From the NCBI GenBank assembly GCA_035551995.1, contig DASZME010000086.1:186001-250000 (forward strand): a DNA stretch of 64,000 nucleotides. The letters are read 5' to 3'. This DNA is from RYN-428 sp035551995. Its GTDB lineage: Bacteria > Planctomycetota > Phycisphaerae > Tepidisphaerales > Tepidisphaeraceae. Position 1 is the first letter of the stretch; each line of letters starts with the position of its first letter. A program made the position numbers and the translations under genes. The notes under the pieces were generated by a model. The model ran no database searches. It saw nothing but the letters and a program-made list of their open reading frames with translations, and was not told the DNA's origin. This document shows, one piece after another, positions 17,470-25,895 of the stretch.

Positions 17470-19515
17470 ATGTCGATCCACATGGATTCGTCCCCCAACG
17501 CAACACGTCGGCCGCTTGTTTTCTGGCTCACGCTGGTCATTGCATCACTTGTTTTTACGCTCGTTCAGATTCATTACTCGCAGAATTACGGACGGCTGGC
17601 CCGAACGCCGACCGGTGACGACATCGGCTATCTGGTTGACGCCTTCGGCCGGATGGACGACGTCTACGCCCACGGATGGCGGCAGATCGTTCCCAATTAT
17701 CTGCACAACCGGCCGCACAGCCCATTCTCAACTTACCTGGCGATGACCGGCTATCTTATCTTCGGCATCACCGACTGGGCGCCTTATGCGATGAACGGCC
17801 TGCTGGTATTCGCGCTGCTCTGGAGCGCGGATTATCTCATGCGCGGCGCCAGGACATGGCAGCGCATCATGGTCGGCGCCTTCATCCTCACTCTCCCCTT
17901 AACCGGCAAGATGATCGTCGAGTACCGTCCCGACATCGCCTGGGGATTAGCGTCCGCGATGGCGGTGATCCTTCCGCTGCGCACGTCTTTCGTAAACAGC
18001 TCCCGGCGATATCGTTTCGCCGCCGGGGCTTGGTTCGCCGGCGCGTTGCTGGCCAAGCCATCGATCTTTCCGCTGACGGTGGCGTCGATCGGACTGGCCT
18101 GGATGTTGGCCGCGGTCTGCGACCGAGCCGCATATGGGAAGGTCGTGACGGTCCGTCGCGTCGTCGCGAGCTGGTCGGTGGCCGCGATTCCGGTGCTGGT
18201 TTTCGCGGGCACGCATTACCTTCTTAATTTCCGGACGATCGCCCGATACATCACCGAAACCCTCGCTGGGCAAAACAGCAGCATTTGGTACATCCCCGGC
18301 GGATGGACGGCGCAGGCGAAATATTTTCTGGTGGGCGTGGGAGGACAATTTCTCCTGGGTGACCAGTTATATGTCATCGCCGGCGTTCTCGCGGTCGGCG
18401 TCGCCGCACTGATCGCCAATGGCCGGGCGGATCGGGATCGATTGTCGCGGGCGCTATCGCTTGGCGTCGTCGCGTTGGCGGCTTACCTGGTTCCGACATG
18501 CAATCGCGTCAAAAACGTCTTCTTCGGCGCGGAATTCCAAATCCTCGTCGCGCTCGGCGCGGTCCTGGTCGTCCACATGTTTTGCGCGCGAAAAAAGGCG
18601 TCTGCGATCTCCTGCCTGGGCGACGTCCTTTTAGTCGCGATGGTCGTCTTTGGATTTTTGAACTACCGTTTCGCGGCGCCGTTTGAGGTCAACGATCCAG
18701 ATTCGATGGCGGCGACGACGCGCGTCGTCCAATCGATCGCTCGCATCGTCTACGACGACGCGCCCAGCGAAAACAGGGTGACCGTTACGGGCGCTGGATG
18801 GGTGGGCGCCGAGGCGATTCACTACCTGGTTCGGCAACGCGGGAAAAAGCTGGTCGTCGCGACCACGTGCCTGCTCGACGATCCGGCGGCTTACGACGCC
18901 GAGTATGACCGCAGCGACTTTGTCGTCGCCGCCGAATCGGGCGTCGCGGAATTCGAGAGCGTTTTACCCAGTTACAAGATTCTCGACCAGACGCTGGAAA
19001 TCATTCGCCGTCGCTCGGATTTTGAGCAGGTCGCGACGGTTCGTTCCACCAGCGGAAAACGATTTTTTCTGTTTAGGGCAAGCCGATTCGGGAACTGGGA
19101 AAACGCCGAAAATCTTCTGCCGGAAGAAAAAAGCAATCCCCGGCTGCCTTACTCGCCGATTGTGCGATGGGGGGTTTTTCCCGCGGTGACGCTTGACGTT
19201 TCGGCGCCGGCGCCGGGCCGCTATCGGCTTTTCGCCGTCGCGCGGACGCCGATGACGGGTCAGGAAATAACGGTCACCGCCGATGGGCGCCAAGTCGCCC
19301 GCCATCCGTGCGCGTCCCCTGGCCCATCCGAGACGATCGACGTGATGTTGGACCTGACGGCCGGCAGCCATGAGATCGCGCTGAATTTCAGCAAATTCCT
19401 GCCGCCCCGAAACGGCGACCCGCGCCCGCTGGCGGCTTTGTTCAAAGGCTTGCATTTTGGCCCGATGTCCGCGATACCGGCGACATCGCCGAGCACCCAT
19501 CGGGAAAGCCCCTGA
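17470..19515 (+). CDS. Polytopic membrane protein, GT39/PMT-like layout
   Basis: About 681 residues from the ATG at 17470 (an alternative ATG is at 17482). About ten membrane helices fill roughly residues 15-420. An early acidic loop, TPTGDDIGYLVDAF, resembles the catalytic first loop of GT-C glycosyltransferases. The C-terminal 250 residues look extracytoplasmic and end in a beta-rich domain. The frame is open back to 17329, but those codons cross the hairpin and are not protein-like. It heads a three-gene locus with an SGNH-like protein and an MBOAT, so a role in building or moving an envelope polysaccharide is inferred. The exact reaction is unknown. Confidence 0.68.
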   Translation: MSIHMDSSPNATRRPLVFWLTLVIASLVFTLVQIHYSQNYGRLARTPTGDDIGYLVDAFGRMDDVYAHGWRQIVPNYLHNRPHSPFSTYLAMTGYLIFGITDWAPYAMNGLLVFALLWSADYLMRGARTWQRIMVGAFILTLPLTGKMIVEYRPDIAWGLASAMAVILPLRTSFVNSSRRYRFAAGAWFAGALLAKPSIFPLTVASIGLAWMLAAVCDRAAYGKVVTVRRVVASWSVAAIPVLVFAGTHYLLNFRTIARYITETLAGQNSSIWYIPGGWTAQAKYFLVGVGGQFLLGDQLYVIAGVLAVGVAALIANGRADRDRLSRALSLGVVALAAYLVPTCNRVKNVFFGAEFQILVALGAVLVVHMFCARKKASAISCLGDVLLVAMVVFGFLNYRFAAPFEVNDPDSMAATTRVVQSIARIVYDDAPSENRVTVTGAGWVGAEAIHYLVRQRGKKLVVATTCLLDDPAAYDAEYDRSDFVVAAESGVAEFESVLPSYKILDQTLEIIRRRSDFEQVATVRSTSGKRFFLFRASRFGNWENAENLLPEEKSNPRLPYSPIVRWGVFPAVTLDVSAPAPGRYRLFAVARTPMTGQEITVTADGRQVARHPCASPGPSETIDVMLDLTAGSHEIALNFSKFLPPRNGDPRPLAALFKGLHFGPMSAIPATSPSTHRESP

Positions 19516-19566
19516 TCGTCGCGAATGCCGACCGTCGCCGCCGCGGGAGGATTGATCTGAACTTCG

Positions 19567-21336
19567 ATGCCAATCGCGCTTCCCAACAACAAATCGTCCC
19601 TTCGCGCCGTCGGTCTTGCGCCGATCAAGACGAGCGTCGTTCCGGGGTTTGCGCTCAGCTGGTTTTCCACGCTGATCGCGGTTGGCCTCATCTTCGGCGG
19701 CTTGACGCTCCGGTGGATCAACTATTACGCCAAAGAAGGGCCGGCGTGGATTAACAATCTCCTCCAGCAAAAACAGCTGATCGCCGATCGCAAGGCCCGC
19801 AAAGGACCGCGGCTCATCGTGCTCGGCGGATCGGGCGTTTTGTTCGGCTGCGACGCGGAACTGATCGAGAAAAAACTCAACGTCCCCACGGTGAATTTCG
19901 GAACGCACGCTGGGCTGGGGATGCGGTATATTCTGGATCGCGGCCGGCGCCTACTCAAGCCGGGCGACACCGTGCTGCTGATGCTCGAATACGGCTCGTG
20001 GGGCGATCAGTGGCGTGATTCTCCCGGCACGTTCCATTCGTTCGTCTGGACCTACGACAAACCCTACGTCATGCGGATGGGATGGCTCCAGACGCCGCGG
20101 GCGCTTTGGTCGGTGCCCTATTCGGATTACGTCGATTCGTACGACGGCTGGAAGGAATATAAGGATGGCCGTTATCGTCACCTTCGCGAAACGATTCCGT
20201 ACAACATTTCCACGCTCAGCGAGAGCGGGGACATTCACATTTGCCCCAATGTTACGCCGAACTTTCATCTGACCGAGGCGCCCTATATCGTCGATCCGGG
20301 GACGGCGGATATCGCGGCCTTTCGCTCGTTTTGTCGCGACGCAAAGGCCAGAGGCATTCAGGTTCTCTATTCGTGGTGCTCGTACGTAAAGCCGGCGCTT
20401 GCGCACGGCCAAAACCTGGACCCGCCGAAATATCTGACGGATTTGCTGCGCGAGACCGGCGTCGACGTGCTCGATACGCCGGCCGAAAACATGTATCCGC
20501 AAGGGTGGTACCTCGACAGCGAGTACCATCTCAATCCCAGCGCCCGGCGAATCCGAACCGAAGCGCTGATCCGCCGTCTTCGCCCGCGATTTGGACTCGC
20601 GCCGGCGTCGTCGCGGGTAACCAATGTCCTGCTGATGGCGGATCGAGATCATCGCGTCACGGCCGGCAATTTATTCGCCGATGATCCGGCGGTTTCGGTG
20701 CGATATCTCTGGCCGGATCAGCTCGACGATCCGAGAGCCATCACCGCGGCGCAAGTCGCCGAGCTCGTGGCCAGCGGTATAAACGTCTACACCGACGCCG
20801 CGGCCTCGGCTAAATTGCTAGTCCCGGCGGGGCTTGATCTGCGCCGATTCGCAACCGGCCGCGAGACGTTGCCGCATTGGTTCGCCCGGCACGAATCGAA
20901 CATCATCATGCTTGGCAATGTGCCCGGCCAACACATTGATCCATCGTGGCAAGAGGCCGTGCCGCGCAAGGTATATGACGCCCTTGCCTCCGGGTTGCCC
21001 ACGGCGGCGCTCTTTGGCACGGGACGATATCGCGATATCCTGCGGGTGGAAAGCGCGCCGCATTTTGTCATTCTGGAAGCCACCACCGGGTCTCTGACAA
21101 AGCACAAAGTCGCCGTGCCGACCCTGCTTCGCATTCAGCCGATGAGCGAAAACTACGGGGGGCCGCGACTGTGGATGACCGCCGACTACATGGATTGCGC
21201 TTTGATCCCTTCCGGAATTTGCGCCGTCGCGATCGATCCGGAACTGGGCGTAAAAACCGACACCGCCTTTTTCGACGCGGGCCCCACCGTGGAAACATGG
21301 CATCTGGATCGCGTGGTTCGGGCGGGCGTGCCTTGA
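19567..21336 (+). CDS. SGNH-like polysaccharide acylation protein with novel C-terminal domain
   Basis: A 589-residue protein with one N-terminal membrane helix at about 28-50. Residues about 80-340 resemble an SGNH/AlgX-like domain: the GDS-type block reads LIVLGGSGVLFGCDAEL, and a late D-x-x-H lies in YLDSEYHLNPSARR. The first block has Gly-Ser rather than Gly-Asp-Ser, so catalysis is uncertain. Residues about 345-589 form a second domain that I do not recognise. It sits between the polytopic membrane protein and MBOAT genes (51- and 27-base gaps), so it is probably the periplasmic partner of the MBOAT. Confidence 0.65.
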   Translation: MPIALPNNKSSLRAVGLAPIKTSVVPGFALSWFSTLIAVGLIFGGLTLRWINYYAKEGPAWINNLLQQKQLIADRKARKGPRLIVLGGSGVLFGCDAELIEKKLNVPTVNFGTHAGLGMRYILDRGRRLLKPGDTVLLMLEYGSWGDQWRDSPGTFHSFVWTYDKPYVMRMGWLQTPRALWSVPYSDYVDSYDGWKEYKDGRYRHLRETIPYNISTLSESGDIHICPNVTPNFHLTEAPYIVDPGTADIAAFRSFCRDAKARGIQVLYSWCSYVKPALAHGQNLDPPKYLTDLLRETGVDVLDTPAENMYPQGWYLDSEYHLNPSARRIRTEALIRRLRPRFGLAPASSRVTNVLLMADRDHRVTAGNLFADDPAVSVRYLWPDQLDDPRAITAAQVAELVASGINVYTDAAASAKLLVPAGLDLRRFATGRETLPHWFARHESNIIMLGNVPGQHIDPSWQEAVPRKVYDALASGLPTAALFGTGRYRDILRVESAPHFVILEATTGSLTKHKVAVPTLLRIQPMSENYGGPRLWMTADYMDCALIPSGICAVAIDPELGVKTDTAFFDAGPTVETWHLDRVVRAGVP

Positions 21337-21363
21337 CGCATTTTCCGCCCTCTGGACAACACC

Positions 21364-22917
21364 GTGCTCTATAACAGCTTTGAATTTCTTTTCGTATTCC
21401 TCCCTGTCTGCCTGTTGGTTTATTTTCTGGCGGCCAAGCTCTCCCGCGGGCTGGCCAATGCGCTGCTCGCGGCGATGTCGTTCGTTTTCTATGCGTGGTG
21501 GAACGCGCACAATCTTTACATCATCGCGGCCAGCATCCTGGTCAATTATGGCCTGGGGGTGATGCTCAGGGTCAGACTTCGGCGAGCCGAGCACGCCGTT
21601 CCCGCGCTTCATGAAGCCGCGGTCGTCGCAGCCGGCCGCGACGTCTTCGACGCGGATCGGAATCGTCTTTCGGCGCCGACCGATAACGCTCCCGATCGAC
21701 CACTAAGCCGCGATCCCATTTCCTATGCGTTGCTGACCATCGGCATCGTGATCAATCTGGCCGCCCTCGCTTATTTCAAGTACGCGAACTTCGGTCTGGC
21801 CAATTTGGCGGCGCTCACCGGGCATCCGTTTCAGCCGCTCAAGATCACCCTGCCGCTCGGAATTTCATTTTTCACGTTCACGCAAATCGCGTTTCTGGTG
21901 GACGCCTATCGCGGCAAAGCGAAGGAGCTTGGCTTTTTCCGTTACTGCCTGTTCGTGGCGTTTTTTCCGCATTTGATCGCGGGGCCGATCGTGCATCATT
22001 CGGAGTTGATGCCGCAGTTCGCCGAGCCGGGGGCAAAGCGGTGGTGGCCGTCGAACTTCGACATCGGCCTGGCGTTTTTGACGCTGGGATTATTCAAGAA
22101 AGTGATCATCGCCGACTCATGCGCGCCGTGGGCCGACGAAGTATTCGGCGCCGACAAGCTTCTCGCCGCCGGCGATCTGTTATGCCGCGACGCATGGCGC
22201 GGCGCCCTCGCATACACGATGCAGCTTTACTTCGACTTTTCCGGCTACAGCGATATGGCCATCGGCCTGGCGATGATGTTCAACATCCGTCTTCCGGACA
22301 ATTTCGACAGCCCGTACAAATCGGTCAACATCATCGACTTCTGGCGGCGCTGGCACATGACGCTGTCGCGCTTCCTCCGCGACTACCTCTACTTCCCCCT
22401 CGGCGGCAACCGCAAGGGCGAACCCCGCCGGCAGTTCAATCTCATGGCCACCATGCTCCTCGGCGGAATCTGGCACGGGGCCGGCTGGACCTACGCCGTC
22501 TGGGGCGGATATCACGGATTATTGCTCGTGATCAACCATGCGTGGGTCTCGCGCAAATTTCCTTTGCCTCGATTCGTCGCGCGCGGCGTCACGCTGATTC
22601 TGGTCATCGTCGGCTGGGTGATCTTTCGCGCGAAATCGATGCACGATGCGTTTTCGGTCGTGCGCGCGATGTTCACGCCGGGTCGAGCCGCGACGGTACT
22701 GGCGGAAGCGAACATCGCCTATATCCAGTTTGGGGTGTTGGCGTTTCTACTGCTGCTCGTGAATTTCGCCCCCAACACAAAGCAGTGGATCGAACGCCGT
22801 CCGCTGACGCGCAAGCGTGCGATATTACTTGGCTTCCTGTTTTTCGTGTGTCTGCTGCGAATGCGCGAAGCCTATCTCAGCCACGAACCGCAGCCGTTTA
22901 TTTATTTTCAGTTCTAA
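21364..22917 (+). CDS. MBOAT family O-acyltransferase (AlgI-like), second copy
   Basis: A 517-residue polytopic acyltransferase related to the one at 8869-10329. It starts with GTG at 21364 and MLYNSFEFLFVFLPV, the family N-terminus. It contains YKSVNIIDFWRRWHMTLSRF and the active-site histidine region LLGGIWHGAGWTYAVWGG. A 45-residue hydrophilic insertion at about 70-115 is absent from the other copy. The C-terminus FIYFQF is shared. It is inferred to export acetyl groups for modifying the polymer made or moved by the upstream membrane proteins. The stop codon lies inside the terminal repeat of the element that follows. Confidence 0.92.
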   Translation: MLYNSFEFLFVFLPVCLLVYFLAAKLSRGLANALLAAMSFVFYAWWNAHNLYIIAASILVNYGLGVMLRVRLRRAEHAVPALHEAAVVAAGRDVFDADRNRLSAPTDNAPDRPLSRDPISYALLTIGIVINLAALAYFKYANFGLANLAALTGHPFQPLKITLPLGISFFTFTQIAFLVDAYRGKAKELGFFRYCLFVAFFPHLIAGPIVHHSELMPQFAEPGAKRWWPSNFDIGLAFLTLGLFKKVIIADSCAPWADEVFGADKLLAAGDLLCRDAWRGALAYTMQLYFDFSGYSDMAIGLAMMFNIRLPDNFDSPYKSVNIIDFWRRWHMTLSRFLRDYLYFPLGGNRKGEPRRQFNLMATMLLGGIWHGAGWTYAVWGGYHGLLLVINHAWVSRKFPLPRFVARGVTLILVIVGWVIFRAKSMHDAFSVVRAMFTPGRAATVLAEANIAYIQFGVLAFLLLLVNFAPNTKQWIERRPLTRKRAILLGFLFFVCLLRMREAYLSHEPQPFIYFQF

Positions 22918-23209
22918 ATAACCGTGCCCGATTAGGCGCGCTTCTTTCATACCCTCGCCCGGTACGGGGCTTGTCGATATAATCGATTTTTCGCGTTTTC
23001 ACCCTCATTTCCGCGAGAAAACGAAGTTTGTAAGACGGAGATCGTATTAAATTGACAAGCCCTACTCCGGGAGTAGGGAAGGGTGAGGGCTTCTTGGAAG
23101 GGCCGGATTTTATCGTGACTTGCGCGTTCCAAAAAACCCTCTCCCCAATCCTCTCCCGGGTTACCGGGCGAGGGAGTAAAACGCGTAATCGCGCACGGTT
23201 ATTTAGAAC
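22911..23209. mobile_element. MITE-like element with 17-bp terminal inverted repeats
   Basis: Bases 22911-22927 and 23193-23209 are perfect 17-bp inverted repeats. Nested inside are further inverted pairs: 13 bp at 22952-22964 and 23162-23174, and 9 bp at 22967-22975 and 23054-23062. There is also a short palindrome at 23060-23078. The 299-base element holds no convincing gene. It fills most of the 485-base gap after the MBOAT gene, and its left end contains that gene's stop codon. No target-site duplication was recognised directly next to the ends. Confidence 0.65.
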
Positions 23210-23231
23210 GACTTTCATGTTGGTGGAACAC

Positions 23232-23345
23232 GCTTCCATCTCCAAACACGCCCCGCAAGCTTCGATCGCGAAGCACGCCCCGCTTCGCGAAGCACGCCCC
23301 GCAAGCGGGGCCGCTAAACGCAGGAATGGTACAGCGACCTGAAAA
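23232..23345 (+). repeat. REP-like dispersed repeat, copy 1 (with internal duplications)
   Basis: The core consists of two small palindromes, CTTCGATCGCGAAG and CCCCGCAAGCGGGG, followed by CCGCTAA. The CACGCCCCGC unit occurs three times here, so the copy is internally duplicated. Related copies lie at about 54145-54225 (minus) and 61329-61380 (plus). The remaining 57 bases before the pdxA end show nothing. Confidence 0.65.
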
Positions 23346-23402
23346 TGCTTTAGTCACCGGAAAAGCCGCCATACGAATGTAGATTCCCTATGGGAGGCTT
23401 GC

Positions 23403-24449
23403 CTACGACGCGGTCGAATCGGGTTTCACCACATCCGCTTCCTTCCGGCGATGTCGTTTCATGGCCAAGTCGATGGCAAGCTCGATTGCCGCTCGCATCG
23501 AGCCGGGGTTGGCTCTGTTGCGGCCGACAATGTCGAACGCGGTCCCATGATCCGGGCTGGTGCGGATGATCGGCAAGCCAAGCGTCACGTTCACCGCTTC
23601 GTCAAACGCCAAAAGCTTCACCGGGATCAAGCCCTGGTCGTGATACATCGCCACGACGGCATCGTAGTGGCCATCCCGGGCTTTTAGAAAAATCGTATCC
23701 GGCGGGTAAGGGCCGCTGGCGTCGATGCCCTGGTCGCGGGCCATCAGAATGGCGGGGGCGATGATGCGTTCTTCCTCGTCGCCGAACTGGCCGTTCTCGC
23801 TGGCGTGGGGGTTGAGGCCGCACACGGCGATTCTGGGCTTGGGCGTGTCGAACCAATTCACCATCGCCTCGTGGATTAACTCGATCGGCTGAAAGACGGC
23901 GCCGATGTTGAGCTTATTCCACACGCCCATGAGCGGAATATGAACGGTCGCCAGAACTACTTTCAGCGGCCCGCCGGTGAACATCATCGCATAGCGGCGG
24001 GAATTGGTCTGGTGGGCGAATAGTTCGGTGTGGCCGGGATAGTTGTAGCCGGCCAGCTTCCAGCTTTCCTTGGCGATCGGCGCGGTGACGACGGCGTCGA
24101 CGAATTTTTTCTGTGCCGCCTCGATGGCGTCCACGCAAAAGCGCATCGACGCTTCGCCGCCCATTTTGCTGGGGGTTCGGATGGCCGAGCCGAGCATGGA
24201 ATATTGGTCGTAATCGACGACGACGACGTCGTGCGGATAGCCGCGGAGCCGGCCGTTGAATTGGTCCCGCCACCAGAAGACGTCAAACTCAGCCAGGTCG
24301 GCCGCGTAATGGAGCATCTCATTGAGGCCGTAGATGATGTAACGGGCCTTATGGCGGAGGACGGGGTCGGAGAGGGCCTTGACGATCACCTCCGCGCCGA
24401 TCCCGGCAGGGTCGCCCATGGTAATCGCGATGGTGGGACGGTAGTCCAT
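23403..24449 (-). CDS. pdxA: 4-hydroxythreonine-4-phosphate dehydrogenase
   Basis: A cytoplasmic enzyme of pyridoxal-5-phosphate synthesis (the DXP-dependent route). It oxidises 4-phosphohydroxy-threonine with NAD, and the product condenses with deoxyxylulose phosphate in PdxJ. The 348 residues show the family motifs: GDPAGIGAEV at the N-terminus, VTAPIAKESWKLAG, PGHTELFA, CGLNPHASENGQFGDEE and YDAVVAMYHDQGLIPVK, containing the metal-binding His and Asp residues. The length is usual. It is transcribed alone, and no pdxJ is in the window. Confidence 0.95.
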   Translation of the reverse strand: MDYRPTIAITMGDPAGIGAEVIVKALSDPVLRHKARYIIYGLNEMLHYAADLAEFDVFWWRDQFNGRLRGYPHDVVVVDYDQYSMLGSAIRTPSKMGGEASMRFCVDAIEAAQKKFVDAVVTAPIAKESWKLAGYNYPGHTELFAHQTNSRRYAMMFTGGPLKVVLATVHIPLMGVWNKLNIGAVFQPIELIHEAMVNWFDTPKPRIAVCGLNPHASENGQFGDEEERIIAPAILMARDQGIDASGPYPPDTIFLKARDGHYDAVVAMYHDQGLIPVKLLAFDEAVNVTLGLPIIRTSPDHGTAFDIVGRNRANPGSMRAAIELAIDLAMKRHRRKEADVVKPDSTAS

Positions 24450-24461
24450 AGGGGTCGAATG

Positions 24462-24503
24462 AGTTGCCAGTTGTTAGTTGCCAGTTGTCAGTTGTCAGTT
24501 GCC
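24462..24503 (+). repeat. Six tandem heptamers
   Basis: Six 7-base units of the form AGTTGYY (AGTTGCC, AGTTGTT, AGTTGCC, AGTTGTC, AGTTGTC, AGTTGCC) lie just upstream of the pdxA start, in the gap to the riboflavin synthase gene. This resembles the short tandemly repeated sequences known in cyanobacteria. The unit is far too short for a CRISPR array. Confidence 0.85.
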
Positions 24504-24635
24504 AGTGAGGAAATCAATGGCGACTTATACCGAACAATCGACACTGTTTTGTACCTCTCGAAAACTTCATCGTCACTTTGCTTGACACACTTGTTTTGAC
24601 TGCTCGCTGGCGCCCGGTAATTCACAAACGGCGAC

Positions 24636-25223
24636 CTATTCCCTCCGCTCCAGCCATGAAATTACGGTCTTGGCCAGCGGATCGCATTCGAGGTTAAACG
24701 GCCAACCCACGGGGCGTTTTCCGAGCGACGTCAATTGTATTGTCGTCGGAATGAGGGCAACTTCAAACTCGCCGCCGCTGACCGCGGCGATGGTCAGGCT
24801 CACGCCGTCCAACGTCACCGAGCCCTTGGGGGTGAGATATTTCGCAAGGTCGGGCGGCGCTTGCAGTCGAAGACGCCATTCGTCGTGGTTGGATTTCGCC
24901 GCGATCAGCCGGGCGACGCCATCGACGTGGCCTTGAACAAAATGGCCGTCGAGACGATCGCCGATCCGCAGCGCTCGTTCGACATGAACGCCGTCGCCGG
25001 CGCCGAGAAGGCCGAGATTGGTTTTATCGAGCGTTTCGAGAATGACGTCAAACCCAAGCTCGCCGGGGGCGACGTCGGCGACGGTGAGGCAGGCGCCGTT
25101 GACGGCGACGCTCTGGCCCAGGCCAACGTCCGGCCAGTCGGCGGCGATCGTGAGGCGGCGGAATTTGGGTCCGTCGGCCACGCCGATCACGCGGGCGGTT
25201 TTTTCGATGATGCCGGTGAACAT
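24636..25223 (-). CDS. ribE: Riboflavin synthase, alpha subunit
   Basis: A 195-residue cytoplasmic enzyme that dismutates two molecules of 6,7-dimethyl-8-ribityllumazine to riboflavin. It starts MFTGIIEKTARV, the family hallmark, and contains two lumazine-binding repeats: the first with VNGACLTV, then GHFVQGHVDG, and the second with LDGVSLTIAAV. The length is slightly short but complete. A TACACT hexamer lies eight bases before the ATG, and GGGAG directly abuts the start codon, so initiation may be leaderless or nearly so. No other rib genes are adjacent. Confidence 0.95.
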   Translation of the reverse strand: MFTGIIEKTARVIGVADGPKFRRLTIAADWPDVGLGQSVAVNGACLTVADVAPGELGFDVILETLDKTNLGLLGAGDGVHVERALRIGDRLDGHFVQGHVDGVARLIAAKSNHDEWRLRLQAPPDLAKYLTPKGSVTLDGVSLTIAAVSGGEFEVALIPTTIQLTSLGKRPVGWPFNLECDPLAKTVISWLERRE

Positions 25224-25243
25224 CTCCCGCTAGTGTAGGCGGA

Positions 25244-25786
25244 TTACTTCGTCCAGGTAAGGGAGGCGACGATCTTATCAAAATCCGATCGAGTCCCGGC
25301 CAACTCGCCGGCGCCAGCGTCGGCCGAGAGAATATAGACGACGTCTTTGCGCATCATCAGCAGGCCAAGGTCGGTGTATGTTTTGCCGTTCTGTTCCCAA
25401 GTGAGTTCGACAAACCTCGCTCTTCCGCCGCCGCAACGCGAATCGTCGACGGCTTTGACGACCTTGATTCCGGGATGCTGTTTTTTCTGGTCCTTGATGT
25501 AGCCGTTTTCGATCAGGCCCAGGCGAATCATTCCCGGAAGGTGCGGCGGAAGATCGGGCACGTCGTAGGTGATATCGCTGTCGCTGTTCCCCTGGGCGGG
25601 AACCAGCAACAACACGTCGTCCTTGTCCGGCTTACTCTTCCAGCTATCCGGATATTGCAGGCGGACTTTTCCCTTCGTGTCGTTGAACGTGAGCATCGTC
25701 GGCGCGGTGGCGGGGGGGCCGGCGCCAAGATTCGCCAGTACGAGTAATGCAATCGTCCCGCCGCTGAGGTTGCGCGTTTTCGTCAT
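25244..25786 (-). CDS. Secreted PsbP/DcrB-like protein
   Basis: A 180-residue protein with an N-terminal signal segment (LSGGTIALLVLANLGAG). The mature part has a soluble alpha/beta domain: it begins FNDTKGKVRLQYPDSWKSKP and ends with DFDKIVASLTW, the pattern of PsbP/DcrB/DUF1795-like proteins that bind envelope components or ligands. ATG at 25786 is chosen because GAGGAATG lies at ribosome-site distance; the longer frame to 25906 overlaps the divergent gene's leader. It ends 20 bases before the riboflavin synthase start on the same strand. The function is unknown. Confidence 0.68.
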   Translation of the reverse strand: MTKTRNLSGGTIALLVLANLGAGPPATAPTMLTFNDTKGKVRLQYPDSWKSKPDKDDVLLLVPAQGNSDSDITYDVPDLPPHLPGMIRLGLIENGYIKDQKKQHPGIKVVKAVDDSRCGGGRARFVELTWEQNGKTYTDLGLLMMRKDVVYILSADAGAGELAGTRSDFDKIVASLTWTK

Positions 25787-25895
25787 ATCATTCCTCGACG
25801 ATTCTATTGTAATCCATCGCGGCTCGCCGGGTAATGCGCCGCCATGCGCCGCCGCCTTGCATTTGTCGGTCGACGGTTGGAGGATGGCGATACGA

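Noticed and set aside
23052..23342. 96-codon frame across the MITE-like and REP-like repeats
   Set aside because: It is made almost wholly of repeat sequence.
24462..24503. CRISPR-like tandem repeat
   Set aside because: Heptamer units without spacers are not a CRISPR array.
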